From assembly GCA_015228815.1 (NCBI GenBank), contig JADGCV010000025.1, positions 1 through 64,000 on the forward strand: a stretch of 64,000 nt of DNA. Direction: 5' to 3'. The notes under the pieces were generated by a model. The model searched no databases. It worked only from the letters and a program-made list of their open reading frames with translations, and had not been told where the DNA came from. This document shows, piece by piece, positions 32,101-41,118 of this stretch (the stretch's first letter is position 1; each line of letters begins with the position of its first letter). The translations under genes and the position numbers were made by a program. The stretch is from Magnetococcales bacterium. Lineage in GTDB: Bacteria; Pseudomonadota; Magnetococcia; Magnetococcales; UBA8363.

Positions 32101-32645
32101 GTCACCCGAAGGGTGCGATCCTCAAGGGTCAGGGAGGATTCGCTTCCGGTATGACGATACAGATAACGAACCGCGTTCAGGGCCGTCTGAAATTCCGCCG
32201 CCGCAAGGGGTTGACCTTCCCTGGGAGACAAGGTCAAAACGCCATCGTCCCAGCGACCAATCATGGAAGTATTGTCTGAATAATCAAGTTTATCGGCCAT
32301 GGCGTCGTGCGGGCCGATGAATTCAAGGCGCGCCTCGACCAGTTGGCCATGCCCTTCGTCCCCAAGCGTCATCGCGGGAAGGGTGATCGCAATCCCGTCC
32401 GTGGCAAAGGTGCGAGAGGAATCCTGGGTCTTCAGGTCCGGGGGCTTGGAAGTCGGTTCGCCATCGCCTTCCTGGAATTGGAGTGCAAGCGCATCGGAAA
32501 ATCCGGCGGCATCGAACATCATTCGCGGTTCCAACGCCAGAAGACCTCCGCCAACGGAAGACCATCGGCGCAAACCATGGCGCTCAATGCCACGAAGTCG
32601 TCGAAACATTCGCAACAAACCATCAAGAAGGCGCGGCATTTCCAT
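29115..32645 (-). CDS. Large LEPR-motif protein with seven-repeat beta-propeller
   Basis: 1176 residues. The N-terminus is basic and then carries GGGLLALEPRMMFDAAG (about 33-48), the LEPR-type motif known from very large bacterial surface or secreted proteins; there is no ordinary Sec signal. Residues about 410-800 hold seven PD40/WD40-like repeats with the pattern P.ISADGR.VVF.S.A.NL, six clear and the seventh degenerate. The propeller is flanked by two copies of another module (about 278-345 and 847-925) with G.W..STD.G..W.E and RFVP. The last 220 residues are Ser/Pro/Thr-rich. First gene of the cluster with the TolC-like, FlgO-like and adaptor genes; probably exported or displayed. AGGA precedes the ATG. 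Confidence 0.8.
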   Translation of the reverse strand: MEMPRLLDGLLRMFRRLRGIERHGLRRWSSVGGGLLALEPRMMFDAAGFSDALALQFQEGDGEPTSKPPDLKTQDSSRTFATDGIAITLPAMTLGDEGHGQLVEARLEFIGPHDAMADKLDYSDNTSMIGRWDDGVLTLSPREGQPLAAAEFQTALNAVRYLYRHTGSESSLTLEDRTLRVTVTDADDRDATLILTLKQDSAIAARTGLDFAPTQQAWGDAVLLPDRYFVKDPKLEQTDPASMLTEVGHLVANILGNRVDDPDIEEDNDPENKVRYQGMAIVARDDANGRWFHATDGGSHWREITEVSPESALLLTATTEDRIRFVPNPGFIGETSIEFRAWDVRATDEMISGTMGVDTLDNGGTTPFSSEIARWTASIVPGGTVTLANELVSTGFDSSAIRLIPGNADNQESSLSDDGRFLVFSSDATNLVADDRNGFRDVFLRDNQTGEIRKISTPATGQANGPSDDPVISGDGSTVVFVSAAANLVSGDNNFRADVFRFSLADNRLDRVSVRSDGIEGNDASFAPDVSAAGDRIVFISRATNLSAGDDNRVQDLFLRDATLKTTVRLSVAMDLGSANGASFDPAISADGQWVVFASDASNLALLDHNGVTDIFLVSAQGGTTAQRLQGTAPADGPSRTPDISADGRLIVFASHATNLSENDVNEAGDVFLYQRDQTGPCRILSLDRQGNGANGDSFDPVISADGRFVVFLSQATDLDNPGIITVDSNEAVDLFHHSVETGQTVRLSRNASGAGSNGAEMMRPGISGDGHLVSHVSTGGNLVDDALVATVVHHLFLTEVNISPRLDLERIPSEHIIGTGELERGLTIADVLRGGLIDVNSDDDRGIAITRTGGNGSWQFSTDNGANWSELAHASDADSWMESAATLLMDDGRTRLRFVPDTLSSRSDATLVFHPWDGTWGRNGQGGITLEFIGGATAIGQQSHTIVWRIQDPLTPGPVPPDPDRFQDPPSTTTLSGTKGSPTSTQSSSLVSSTLVSAPRREWTRALQSHRPDIVRPTNLEFSFSGIQGVPAPGAISSRTTISLFPGNESSMINLPSPSLATFFRDSGGLPWNRILSFDPLLEETKHQGSIPLSAAPPANGSTPVTAAPPTQEGGDTLEQNLFDPTKTSVPSATETREPSSEPVSFGERSSLPLSGRPGFSRQISAMMATIAVQG

Positions 32646-32976
32646 GAAATGTCCTGGAGGACTTCATCGTGGGCATCGTTCGACCATTTTTCAGCAAGAT
32701 CCATGCACAAACGCCCGACCAGGATAAAACCGCCACGGCCACGATCGTCCGGGCACTCGGGCAACAAACGGGCGAATGTCTTGGATGCATCATTTTTTCA
32801 TGATGATATCGAAGAATCAAATGGCGAATTATGTCTTGATAAAAATTTCCCTGGAGGGTGCTGTCAGGTTTCACCTTCCAAGTTTCCCGGGTCGGTGATA
32901 GAGTTAATGCGCTTTACAAGTTGTTGAAAAATATTGTAAATTTCGTAAGTCATTGTTTTGCTGGAGGTAACGGTTC
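32646..32976. other. Divergent intergenic region before nrdJa
   Basis: About 330 bases between the propeller-protein gene (minus) and nrdJa (plus). Short frames on both strands give no recognisable protein. The last 80 bases are AT-rich and should hold the nrdJa promoter. I looked for a cobalamin riboswitch (B12-box-like core with conserved helices) and did not see one. GGAGG at 32963 is the nrdJa ribosome site. Confidence 0.5.
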
Positions 32977-35100
32977 ATGGCCGTCCGCGCTGTTCAAACC
33001 CTTCCCTTGAACCTGGAGGAGACTGCCCTGCAACCCGCTTCGTTGGACATCTGGGACAGCAAATACCGTCTGAAAAAGCAGGATGGAACTCCGGTCGATC
33101 ACACCGTGGCGGACACCTATCGACGGGTGGCGCGGGCGTTGGCAGATGTCGAGGAACCAACGGTACGCGAAACATGGTATGAAAAATTTTTCTGGGCATT
33201 GGAAAACGGTGCCATACCCGCGGGACGGATCATTTCCAATGCAGGGGCCCAGGAATACAAACCTGCCACCAGCACCATCAATTGCACGGTCTCCGGCATC
33301 ATCGACGATTCCATGATCGGGATTCTCGACAAGGTGCGGGAGGCGGGACTGACGTTGAAGGCGGGATGTGGCATTGGATATGAATTTTCCACGTTGCGAC
33401 CGCGGGGCGCCTTTGTGGCGGGAGCGGGGGCGAGCACTTCGGGACCGCTTTCCTTCATGGATATTTTCGACGCCATGTGCCGCACTGTCTCTTCGGCCGG
33501 CGGACGGCGGGGGGCGCAGATGGCCACCTTCGACATCAGTCATCCCGACATCCGCGAGTTCGTTCGGGCCAAAAGAGAGGATGGACGTCTCAGGCAGTTC
33601 AATCTTTCCTGCCTGATCAGCGACGCCTTCATTCAGGCGGTTCGGGACAATGCCGACTGGAATCTGGTGTTTCCCGCCAATGCCAATGAGATTGAAGATC
33701 CCGATTGTCCCAAGATGTATGGCCCCTGGCCGGTGCGGGAAGGGTATCGCCAGAACGACCAGGGGGACGTGGCCTGTCGCATTTATGCCTCGATTCCGGC
33801 GCGACGGTTGTGGGATTCGATCATGCGCTCCACCTATGATTTTGCCGAACCGGGGTTCATTCTCGTGGATCGGGTCAACGAGATGAACAATAACTGGTTT
33901 TGTGAGAACATTCGTTCGACCAATCCCTGCGGAGAACAACCGCTCCCCCCGTATGGCGCCTGCCTTCTGGGGTCGATCAACCTGACCTGTTTCGTCAAGA
34001 ATCCCTTTGCCGCCAATGCCACGTTCGACTTTCCCAAATTTCGCGAGGTTGTGGCGATTTTTACCCGAATGATGGACAATGTGGTGGCCATTCATGGCCT
34101 GCCTCTGGCAGAGCAGGGGCAGGAATTGATGCGCAAGCGCCGTCATGGCATGGGTTTTCTCGGATTGGGCTCGTGCATGGTCATGCTGGGAATGACCTAT
34201 GGGGACGAGGCGTCCATCCGGTTGACCGAGGATGTGACGCGCGAACTGGCCATCACCGGATGGCAGGTGGGGGTGGAATTGGCCCGGGAGAAGGGACCGG
34301 CGCCGATCATGGAAGAATTGTTCGAGATCACTCCCGCCATGATCGCCCGGCGTCCGCAGTTGGTCCGGGATGGTCATTCGGTGGGCGACAGGGTTCCGGG
34401 AAAGGTTTTGATGGCCCGGTACAGTCGGTATCTGCAACAGTTTCCCGAAAAACTGCGAGAGCGGATCGCCGAGTCGGGGTGCCGTTTCACCCACCATTCC
34501 TCGATCGCTCCGACCGGAACCATCTCTCTTTCCCTGGCCAACAATGCCTCCAATGGCATTGAGCCCAGTTTTTCGCACAAGTACAGCCGCAACGTGATTC
34601 GCCAGGGGCGCAAGACCAAGGAAAAGGTGGATGTCCTGTCCCACGAACTCTATTGCTATCGGGCCATGATCAATCCCGACGCCGATCCCGAGGCCATGGA
34701 GACCGAAAACCGATTGCCGCGGCAGTTCGTCGATACCAATGCCATCGATCCCAAGGCCCATGTCGATATTCAGGCGGCGGCGCAAAAATGGATCGATTCC
34801 TCGATTTCCAAGACCATCAATGTCGCAACCGACTATCCTTTTGAAAAATTCAAGGAAATCTATCTTTATGCCCATGAACGGGGGTTGAAGGGGTGTACCA
34901 CCTTCCGTTTCAACCCGGAGGCTTTCCAGGGCGTCCTGGTCAAAAAGGAGGATCTGGCGGCGACGACCTATCGTTTTGTCCTGGAGGATGGTGGCACCGT
35001 CGAGGTCCGGGGCAATGAAACGATCGAATACGACGGCGAAACGCATACCGCCGCCAATCTTTACGATGCCCTCAAGGAGGGCTATTACGGCAAGCTGTGA
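32977..35100 (+). CDS. nrdJa: Class II (adenosylcobalamin-dependent) ribonucleotide reductase, large part
   Basis: Reduces ribonucleotides to deoxyribonucleotides with a B12-derived radical, independent of oxygen. The 707-residue protein carries the ten-stranded barrel: INCTVSG (one redox Cys), the catalytic loop NPCGEQPLPPYG with Cys318, and SIAPTGTISL near the phosphate site. It ends after a Gly/Glu-rich region (TVEVRGNETIEYDGE) and lacks the C-terminal part, which is encoded by the next gene 28 bases downstream. The split matches the nrdJa-nrdJb arrangement known in Pseudomonas aeruginosa. GGAGG precedes the ATG. Confidence 0.93.
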   Translation: MAVRAVQTLPLNLEETALQPASLDIWDSKYRLKKQDGTPVDHTVADTYRRVARALADVEEPTVRETWYEKFFWALENGAIPAGRIISNAGAQEYKPATSTINCTVSGIIDDSMIGILDKVREAGLTLKAGCGIGYEFSTLRPRGAFVAGAGASTSGPLSFMDIFDAMCRTVSSAGGRRGAQMATFDISHPDIREFVRAKREDGRLRQFNLSCLISDAFIQAVRDNADWNLVFPANANEIEDPDCPKMYGPWPVREGYRQNDQGDVACRIYASIPARRLWDSIMRSTYDFAEPGFILVDRVNEMNNNWFCENIRSTNPCGEQPLPPYGACLLGSINLTCFVKNPFAANATFDFPKFREVVAIFTRMMDNVVAIHGLPLAEQGQELMRKRRHGMGFLGLGSCMVMLGMTYGDEASIRLTEDVTRELAITGWQVGVELAREKGPAPIMEELFEITPAMIARRPQLVRDGHSVGDRVPGKVLMARYSRYLQQFPEKLRERIAESGCRFTHHSSIAPTGTISLSLANNASNGIEPSFSHKYSRNVIRQGRKTKEKVDVLSHELYCYRAMINPDADPEAMETENRLPRQFVDTNAIDPKAHVDIQAAAQKWIDSSISKTINVATDYPFEKFKEIYLYAHERGLKGCTTFRFNPEAFQGVLVKKEDLAATTYRFVLEDGGTVEVRGNETIEYDGETHTAANLYDALKEGYYGKL

Positions 35101-35128
35101 GTCTGGGTTCATTCATCCAAGGGGAGTT

Positions 35129-35776
35129 GTGAAGGCTGTGAAGATCGAGAAAAAGATTGTCGGTTACGAGGTGGTGTCCCGGAAAGGGGAGGACAAACCT
35201 GCCGTGTCCACTCCCGAAGCGAAATCCCGGGAGGGCGCCGAGGTCATCATGATGCAACCCTTGCTCAAACGACCGACGGAACTTGAAGGATCCACCTACC
35301 GCATTCGCACCCCGCTTTCGGAGCATGCCCTTTATGTGACCATCAACGACATCGTGGTCAACGGCAAGCGGCGTCCTTTCGAAATTTTCATCAATTCCAA
35401 GAATATGGAAAATTTCGCCTGGATCGTGGCGCTGACCCGCATCTTGTCGGCGGTTTTTCGTCATGGTGGCGATGCGACTTTTCTGGTGGAGGAATTGCGT
35501 TCGGTGTTCGATCCCCGCGGTGGATATTTCAAGCCAGGGGGAAAATACATGCCCAGCCTGGTGGCGGAGATTGGCGAGTGCATTGAAAATCATCTGATCA
35601 AGATCGGCCTGATCAAACCGCCGGAGATTTCCCACGAATTGGCCGACAAACGGGAACGGGCGCAGTCGGTTGGCATTCTTGGGGCTGACCAGTGTCCCAA
35701 GTGTGGACAATTGGCCGTGGCACGCCTGGATGGCTGTGATACCTGCCTGGAGTGTGGTTATTCCAAATGTGGTTGA
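35129..35776 (+). CDS. nrdJb: Class II ribonucleotide reductase, C-terminal part (TSCPD domain)
   Basis: About 215 residues from a GTG at 35129 (a GTG at 35138 has better spacing from GGGGAG). The central part (YRIRTPLSEHALYVTINDIV) to NMENFAWIVALTRILSAVFRHGG resembles the TSCPD domain found at the C-terminus of fused class II reductases. The end has a cysteine-rich knuckle CPKCGQLAV...CDTCLECGYSKCG, suitable for metal binding or for passing reducing equivalents to the active site. Follows nrdJa in the same direction and must act with it. Confidence 0.88.
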   Translation: MKAVKIEKKIVGYEVVSRKGEDKPAVSTPEAKSREGAEVIMMQPLLKRPTELEGSTYRIRTPLSEHALYVTINDIVVNGKRRPFEIFINSKNMENFAWIVALTRILSAVFRHGGDATFLVEELRSVFDPRGGYFKPGGKYMPSLVAEIGECIENHLIKIGLIKPPEISHELADKRERAQSVGILGADQCPKCGQLAVARLDGCDTCLECGYSKCG

Positions 35777-35796
35777 TCCAACGACCATGTCACGGG

Positions 35797-37014
35797 TCAA
35801 GTAACAATAATCCAGGCAAATTTACGCTTTCCCGCCCGAACCAAATAACGCCCCCCCGCCGCCAAGGTCATCCGTGCATCTTCCACACGAACTTCATCGA
35901 CACGGACAGCACTCTGCCGAATCAAACGCATCCCATCACCATTGGAAGCCACCAAGCCCGCCAAACGCATGGCGGTCGCCAAACCAAGATACCCGTTTTC
36001 CGATGCGAGGGTCACCTCCACAACCTCCTCGGGAACCTCGCCATGCCTGAAAACCGATTCGAAGGATTCCCTGGCCTTGAGTGCCGCCTCATCACCGTGA
36101 TAACGGGCCGTCAATTCCATGGCAAGTTGTTTCTTGCACTCCATGGGATGCAGACGGTCCGCCACAACCGCCTGTTGTGCCTCCCGAATGTCCACCATCG
36201 ACCGGGAAGACAACAATTCATAATACCGCCACATGAGCGGATCGGACAACGACATCACCTTGCCAAAGATTTCTCCCGGAGGATCCATGATGGCAATGGT
36301 GTTGTTCAATGACTTGGACATTTTATTGACGCCATCCAACCCTTCAAGAATGGGTACCGTCAAAATGCACTGCGCTTCTTGACCATATTCCCGTTGCAAC
36401 TCCCGCCCGACCAATAAATTGAACGTCTGGTCCGTCCCACCCAATTCGACATCCGCCTTCAAGGCGACCGAATCATATCCCTGAACCAAAGGATAGAGAA
36501 ATTCATGGATCGCAATGGGCTTGTTGTCACGGTAGCGTTTGGCAAAATCATCACGCTCCAACATACGGGCGACGGTATGATGCGAGGCCAGTTGAATCAT
36601 GTCGGCGGCGCTGAAAGGCTTCATCCAGGTGCTGTTGAACACGACCCGGGTGGTCTCGGGGTCGAGAATTCGAAATGCCTGCGTCTTGTAGGTTTCGGCG
36701 TTGACAGCCACCTGCTGCGGAGTCAACGGTTTGCGGGTTTCACTTTTCCCGGTGGGGTCACCGATGAGACCGGTAAAATCACCGATAAGAAAAAAAACTT
36801 CATGCCCCAATTCCTGAAACTGGCGCATTTTTTGGATCAACACCGTGTGGCCCAAATGAAGGTCGGGAGCCGTCGGATCGAATCCAGCCTTGATGCGAAG
36901 CGGCTGTCCCGTCTTGCGACTGCGCTCCAGTTTTTCTTCGAGTGCAGACTCCTGAATGATGGCCACCGTCCCACGGCGAATAAGATCCATTTGTTCCGCA
37001 ACCGGTTTGAACAT
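35797..37014 (-). CDS. tyrS: Tyrosyl-tRNA synthetase
   Basis: Charges tRNA-Tyr. From the ATG at 37014 the protein has 405 residues ([15 protein letters not shown]), the usual length; the frame is open 30 codons further upstream without family similarity. Class I motifs are visible: [11 protein letters not shown] in the HIGH position and KMSKSLNN in the KMSKS position, with an S4-like C-terminal RNA-binding domain ([16 protein letters not shown]). Belongs to the TyrS2-type proteins judged from the KMSKS form. Its 5' end is divergent from anmK, with about 70-80 bases between starts. Confidence 0.95.
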   Translation of the reverse strand: MFKPVAEQMDLIRRGTVAIIQESALEEKLERSRKTGQPLRIKAGFDPTAPDLHLGHTVLIQKMRQFQELGHEVFFLIGDFTGLIGDPTGKSETRKPLTPQQVAVNAETYKTQAFRILDPETTRVVFNSTWMKPFSAADMIQLASHHTVARMLERDDFAKRYRDNKPIAIHEFLYPLVQGYDSVALKADVELGGTDQTFNLLVGRELQREYGQEAQCILTVPILEGLDGVNKMSKSLNNTIAIMDPPGEIFGKVMSLSDPLMWRYYELLSSRSMVDIREAQQAVVADRLHPMECKKQLAMELTARYHGDEAALKARESFESVFRHGEVPEEVVEVTLASENGYLGLATAMRLAGLVASNGDGMRLIRQSAVRVDEVRVEDARMTLAAGGRYLVRAGKRKFAWIIVT

Positions 37015-37082
37015 GTTTTTTTCCAGACAGATGACAGGTTGGATCCACAAGGCGAACGGATATTCTAACACAAAGCGATGGG

Positions 37083-38243
37083 ATGGAACGAGACATGGAG
37101 ACAATCTACCGCGCCATCGGACTCATGTCAGGAACATCGGCGGATGGCGTCGATGCAGTCCTGCTCGAAACCGACGGAACCACGGCACCGCGAGTTTTGG
37201 CCCATGCCCCCCTCCCCTACCCCGATCCCCTGCGTCGCCGTATCCTGGCCCTCTATGAACCGGCGGACAACGAAGTGGACCGCCTGGGCGTCCTGGATCG
37301 AGATCTGGGAGATTTTTTTGCGACCGCCGCCCTTGAAGTCTGCCGGAAGGGCACGATTTCCCCCCATCAGGTCGATGTCGTGGGAAGCCACGGTCAGACG
37401 GTACGCCATCGTCCCCCGGATTTTTCCATTCAGATCGGCAATCCGTTCATGATCGCCCACCGAACCGGCATTCTGACGATCGCCGATTTCCGCAGAGCCG
37501 ACATGGTACGCGGTGGTGAAGGGGCTCCGTTGGTCCCGTTGTATCATCGACTCCTGTTCGGCGATCCCCGACGCAACACGGCGGTGGTCAATCTGGGTGG
37601 CATCGCCAATGTGTCCGCCTTGCCCATCGCCGGCCCCATCGTCGCTGGAGACACCGGACCCGCCAACACCCTGATCGACCACTGGGCCGAACGGGTCAGC
37701 GATGGCCGCGATCAGTGCGATCGCGATGGATGTCATGCGGCCCAGGGACGGGTCGATCCAGACGCCCTGAAATGGTTGCTGCGCCATCCCTACTTTGAAC
37801 GCGCTTTTCCAAAATCAACCGGCAGGGAAATGTTTGGCGCCCGGTTTTTGGATGAATTTCTCGCCGCCTTCCCGCAAATGGAATCGGTTGACCGTTTCCG
37901 TACCTTGACCCAATTGACGGTGGAAACAGTCGCGACGGCCTGTGAACGCCTTCTTCCCCCCCAACCCGATCGAATGGTCCTTTGTGGCGGTGGCGCCGAC
38001 AATCCGGTCATCGTGGCGGCCCTGAAGGAGCGGATGGCTCCAGCCGAAGTGGTGTCAAGCAGCAGCCTGGGTGTCGATACCGCTTTTCTCGAAGCGGAAG
38101 CCTTCGCCTGGTTTGCAGTCCGGACCTTGATCGGACACGCCTCGAACCTGCCCGAAGCCACAGGCGCGGATGGACCGGCCATCCTGGGTTCGATCCATGT
38201 CCCCGGGCCGGGGTATCGATGCCAGAAGGTGTTACAATTTTGA
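37083..38243 (+). CDS. anmK: Anhydro-N-acetylmuramic acid kinase
   Basis: Phosphorylates and opens 1,6-anhydro-MurNAc to MurNAc-6-P in peptidoglycan recycling. 386 residues, slightly longer than E. coli AnmK (about 369). Motifs: [15 protein letters not shown] at the N-terminus, [31 protein letters not shown] and [11 protein letters not shown]. The start could be 37083 or the ATG four codons later at 37095. The small insertion with several Asp/Cys ([15 protein letters not shown]) is a lineage feature. Divergent from tyrS, and a terminator-like repeat follows its stop. Confidence 0.95.
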   Translation: MERDMETIYRAIGLMSGTSADGVDAVLLETDGTTAPRVLAHAPLPYPDPLRRRILALYEPADNEVDRLGVLDRDLGDFFATAALEVCRKGTISPHQVDVVGSHGQTVRHRPPDFSIQIGNPFMIAHRTGILTIADFRRADMVRGGEGAPLVPLYHRLLFGDPRRNTAVVNLGGIANVSALPIAGPIVAGDTGPANTLIDHWAERVSDGRDQCDRDGCHAAQGRVDPDALKWLLRHPYFERAFPKSTGREMFGARFLDEFLAAFPQMESVDRFRTLTQLTVETVATACERLLPPQPDRMVLCGGGADNPVIVAALKERMAPAEVVSSSSLGVDTAFLEAEAFAWFAVRTLIGHASNLPEATGADGPAILGSIHVPGPGYRCQKVLQF

Positions 38244-38258
38244 CTTCAAACAAAACCA

Positions 38259-38323
38259 AAATCCTGGGGCAATTCCCCGTCATTCCCTGCTACGGCGGAA
38301 ACCCCTTTTTTCTTTCAATAGTT
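38259..38323 (+). repeat. Dispersed terminator-like repeat, copy E (with insertion)
   Basis: ATCCTGGGGCAATTCCCC lies at the left and ACCCCTTTTTTCTTTCAATA at the right, separated by about 22 bases that are absent in copies A and C. It lies between the convergent anmK and rpe genes. The T-tract direction suits termination of anmK; its end touches the rpe stop codon. Confidence 0.65.
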
Positions 38324-38999
38324 ATTTTCCGCGTGCCGCCGATCCCGCCTCGGCGTTGCTCCTGAGTTGGGCAATGACCGTCCGATAATCGGGCTTGGAA
38401 AAAACAGCCGAACCCGCGACGAAAAAATCAGCCCCTGCCTGGGCCGCCTGAAAAATGTTGTCCGGCTTGATCCCCCCATCAACCTGCAATTCCACCGACA
38501 AACCACGTTCATCGATCATCCGTCGCACCGCCCGAATTTTCTCCAGCGCCCTGGGGATGAAGGATTGCCCGCCAAAACCAGGATTGACACTCATGATCAA
38601 CACCAGATCGGTCAGATGCAACAGGTCCTCAAGAACCGCCACCGGCGTCCCCGGATTGATGGCCAATCCCGGTCGGGCCCCCAGCTCGCGAATCAGGTTG
38701 AGCGACCGGTCGGCATGATGGGTCGCTTCGGCATGAATCGTCAGGATGGCAGCCCCCGCCGTGACATAATCGGCCACAGCGTGGTCGATCGGCGCGGCCA
38801 TGACATGGACATCCAACGGACGTGTCGCCACCCTGGCCAGACTGGCGATGACGGGTGGTCCCAAGGTCAGATTGGGGACGAAATGACCATCCATGACATC
38901 GACATGGATGGCATCGGCGCCGGCCTGCTCGACCGCCTTGATCTCTTCGCCCAAACGGGCAAAATCGGCGGACAGAATGGAGGGGGATATTTTGATCAT
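38322..38999 (-). CDS. rpe: Ribulose-phosphate 3-epimerase
   Basis: Interconverts ribulose-5-P and xylulose-5-P in the pentose phosphate and Calvin routes. From the ATG at 38999 the protein has 225 residues ([16 protein letters not shown]). TIM-barrel active-site motifs are visible: [34 protein letters not shown] and VDGGI. The ATG overlaps the htpX stop in an ATGA, so the genes are coupled. Upstream in-frame sequence is inside htpX and should not be included. Confidence 0.96.
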   Translation of the reverse strand: MIKISPSILSADFARLGEEIKAVEQAGADAIHVDVMDGHFVPNLTLGPPVIASLARVATRPLDVHVMAAPIDHAVADYVTAGAAILTIHAEATHHADRSLNLIRELGARPGLAINPGTPVAVLEDLLHLTDLVLIMSVNPGFGGQSFIPRALEKIRAVRRMIDERGLSVELQVDGGIKPDNIFQAAQAGADFFVAGSAVFSKPDYRTVIAQLRSNAEAGSAARGK

Positions 39000-39862
39000 A
39001 GAGTTTTGGCCATGAGTTGCAGACGGTGAATCCGTTCCTCCATCGGAGGATGGGTCGAAAACAACCCCGCCAGGGCCCCCCCCGACAAGGGATTGACGAT
39101 AAACAGATGCGAAGACGCAGGATGGGCCTGGGCCGACCCCATGAGCAAACGCCTGCTTCCGGAATCCAGCTTGTCGAGGGCCGAGGCCAACCACAGGGGA
39201 TTGCCACAAATATGTGCCCCCCGTTCATCGGCGCCATATTCCCGTGAACGGGAAACCGCCATCTGGATGATCATGGCCGCCAGTGGCGCCAACAACATCA
39301 TCAGAATGCCACTCAAACCCCCACCTTGATTCTCCCCCTGCTCGTCGGAACGCCCCATCCCCAACAAAGCCCCCCACTGCGCCATGTTGGCCAGGGTGGT
39401 GATGGCTCCGGCAAAGGTGGCGGTAATGGTGCTGATCAGAATATCGCGGTTTTGTACATGGGCCAACTCATGCGCCATGACCCCGGCCAGTTCCTCCCGA
39501 TTGAGAATACGCAACAATCCGGTTGTCGCCGCCACCGCCGCATGCTCGGGATCACGCCCGGTCGCGAAGGCATTCGGAGACGCATCCTCCATGATGTATA
39601 CCCGCGGCATGGGCAGCCCCGCCCGCCGCGCCAACTCCTCGACAATACGATAGTATTCGGGGGCATTTTCAGGTCCCACCTCATGGGCATGATGCATCCG
39701 CAAGACCATTTGATCGGAATTCCAATAAGCCCAGGCATTGAGCGCCACCGCCATGATCAACGCCATGATCATGCCGTTGTGACCACCCAGCGCCTGGCCC
39801 GCCACCAGAAACAAGGCAGTCATTCCCGCCAAAAGAATAAATGTTCGCATGTCGGTCATCAT
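38996..39862 (-). CDS. htpX: Membrane zinc protease HtpX
   Basis: Inner-membrane M48 metalloprotease for quality control of membrane proteins. From the ATG at 39862 (GGGAGG upstream) it has 288 residues. The HEXXH zinc motif HELAH is at 131-135, with the third ligand region [11 protein letters not shown] later. Four hydrophobic segments: two at the N-terminus ([35 protein letters not shown]) and two in the middle ([38 protein letters not shown]). Overlaps rpe by four bases and lies 51 bases after the end of the glycan operon. Confidence 0.95.
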   Translation of the reverse strand: MMTDMRTFILLAGMTALFLVAGQALGGHNGMIMALIMAVALNAWAYWNSDQMVLRMHHAHEVGPENAPEYYRIVEELARRAGLPMPRVYIMEDASPNAFATGRDPEHAAVAATTGLLRILNREELAGVMAHELAHVQNRDILISTITATFAGAITTLANMAQWGALLGMGRSDEQGENQGGGLSGILMMLLAPLAAMIIQMAVSRSREYGADERGAHICGNPLWLASALDKLDSGSRRLLMGSAQAHPASSHLFIVNPLSGGALAGLFSTHPPMEERIHRLQLMAKTL

Positions 39863-39913
39863 TTTTTTCCTCCCGGCATTGGGTCTGGATCGGAGCTCCA
39901 TTCGATTTTGTTG

Positions 39914-40774
39914 TCACTGTTTCAAAGTATCGCCAAAAAACACCTCATGGGGAAAATGACCGATCCAGTCCGGATCGGAAAGGGTCCCGGGAAATCCGGG
40001 CAGCCCAAGGATTCTACGCATGCGATAAAGGGCAAGTATTTTGCTCAGTTGCAGGACGTAACGCCATGGAACAACCGTCGAAGCCACGTCCGAATCATGC
40101 CAGTGCAAGGGGATCTCGACGATGCGAACCCCTGGCGTCCGATACATCAAAATATTCAGCATTGGATTGAATTGCAGATTCGAGGTCAGATTGGCAAAAG
40201 GAATCCGACGCAACAGTTCACTCTTGATCATCATGATCCCCGTACCCGCGTCGGACATGCGAACCCCTGCCAGGAGTGTCGTCAACAGGTTGAAAAACAG
40301 ATTGCCCCAGATCCGCTTTCGGTCATATCCGCGCAAATCGGATCCCGCCACAAAGCGGCTGGCCACGATCAGATCCCAGTGTTTTTCCAGGCAGGCACGT
40401 TGAATGAATCCGCCGGCAATCTGTTCGTTGTCCCCCTGTCCATCGCTGTGAAGAATCATGAAGGCATCGTGCCCCCGGTTCAATACATGCGCAATCCCCA
40501 CCTTGAGACTGCCACCAAGACCAAAATTACGCTTGTTGTCGATTACCGTCAAGCGCCCCCCAAGCCCATCCTTTTCCCCCTGCATGGCGCGAACGGTTGC
40601 CAAGGTTTCGTCCTGGCTGTGGTTGTTGATGAACACGATTTCGGCAACGGCATCGAGCGTCGCTGGCGAAAAATTACCCAAAGCTTGGCGCACCGTGCTT
40701 GCGACATTGTATCCCGGCATCACAATCGCGAGGGTTTGGCAACCCGGCCCGACTGGAGGAAAAGCAGGTTCCAT
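39914..40774 (-). CDS. Family 2 glycosyltransferase (DPM1/GtrB-like)
   Basis: 286 residues with a GT-A fold: LAIVMPGYNVASTVRQAL at the N-terminus, EIVFINNHSQDETL, then ILHSDGQGD where the family usually has DADGQ or similar, and a conserved late region MSDAGTGIMMIKSELL. The form resembles polyprenyl-phosphate sugar transferases but no C-terminal membrane segments are seen, so it may use another acceptor. Last gene of the eight-gene run, starting 6 bases after the NTF2-like gene. The His-Ser in the metal motif is unusual. Confidence 0.82.
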   Translation of the reverse strand: MEPAFPPVGPGCQTLAIVMPGYNVASTVRQALGNFSPATLDAVAEIVFINNHSQDETLATVRAMQGEKDGLGGRLTVIDNKRNFGLGGSLKVGIAHVLNRGHDAFMILHSDGQGDNEQIAGGFIQRACLEKHWDLIVASRFVAGSDLRGYDRKRIWGNLFFNLLTTLLAGVRMSDAGTGIMMIKSELLRRIPFANLTSNLQFNPMLNILMYRTPGVRIVEIPLHWHDSDVASTVVPWRYVLQLSKILALYRMRRILGLPGFPGTLSDPDWIGHFPHEVFFGDTLKQ

Positions 40775-40780
40775 GGACCC

Positions 40781-41113
40781 TTATCCTTTGTAGGCGCGGA
40801 TGGAACGGATGACTCCCGTTTCATCAAACGTGATCACATCCACCACTTTCAGCCGCAAAGCCCCACGGTTCAACAGGATTTCCAATTCCCCAACCACCGT
40901 CGATCCGGCCTCGTGCAGATGAAGAAGGTTGACCTTGATTTCCTCGAAGGATTCGAACACCCCCCGATCAAGGGCCAGCACGGCATCGCGACCCTGAACA
41001 TGATGTTCCCAGTCGGTCACTACCACCCCGGGATGGAACATCCGCGCCAGGACATCGATGTCCTTGCGTGCAAACGCCTGGAAATAATTGTTTGCCAGTT
41101 TGGAATAATCCAT
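40781..41113 (-). CDS. NTF2/SnoaL-like small protein
   Basis: 110 residues with a cone-shaped NTF2-like fold: an N-terminal helix set (YSKLANNYFQAFARKDIDVLA), then MFHPGVVVTDWEHHVQGRDAVL, and strands ending VVDVITFDETGVIRSIRAYKG. Members bind small ligands or act as isomerases, cyclases and hydrolases; function here is unknown. It lies 5 bases after the methyltransferase and 6 before the glycosyltransferase, which suggests a step on the operon's sugar or a fidelity role. Confidence 0.78.
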   Translation of the reverse strand: MDYSKLANNYFQAFARKDIDVLARMFHPGVVVTDWEHHVQGRDAVLALDRGVFESFEEIKVNLLHLHEAGSTVVGELEILLNRGALRLKVVDVITFDETGVIRSIRAYKG

Positions 41114-41118
41114 GATTT

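Noticed and set aside
32519-32874. Two short minus-strand frames (82 and 83 codons) upstream of the propeller-protein gene
   Set aside because: They overlap each other and the start of that gene, have no clear ribosome sites and show no family similarity.
32646-32976. Possible B12 riboswitch before the B12-dependent reductase
   Set aside because: I looked for the conserved cobalamin riboswitch core and saw no convincing match; the region is AT-rich without the expected GC helices. A covariance-model scan would settle it.
32950-35112. A 720-codon minus-strand frame opposite nrdJa
   Set aside because: Antisense shadow of a strongly conserved reductase.
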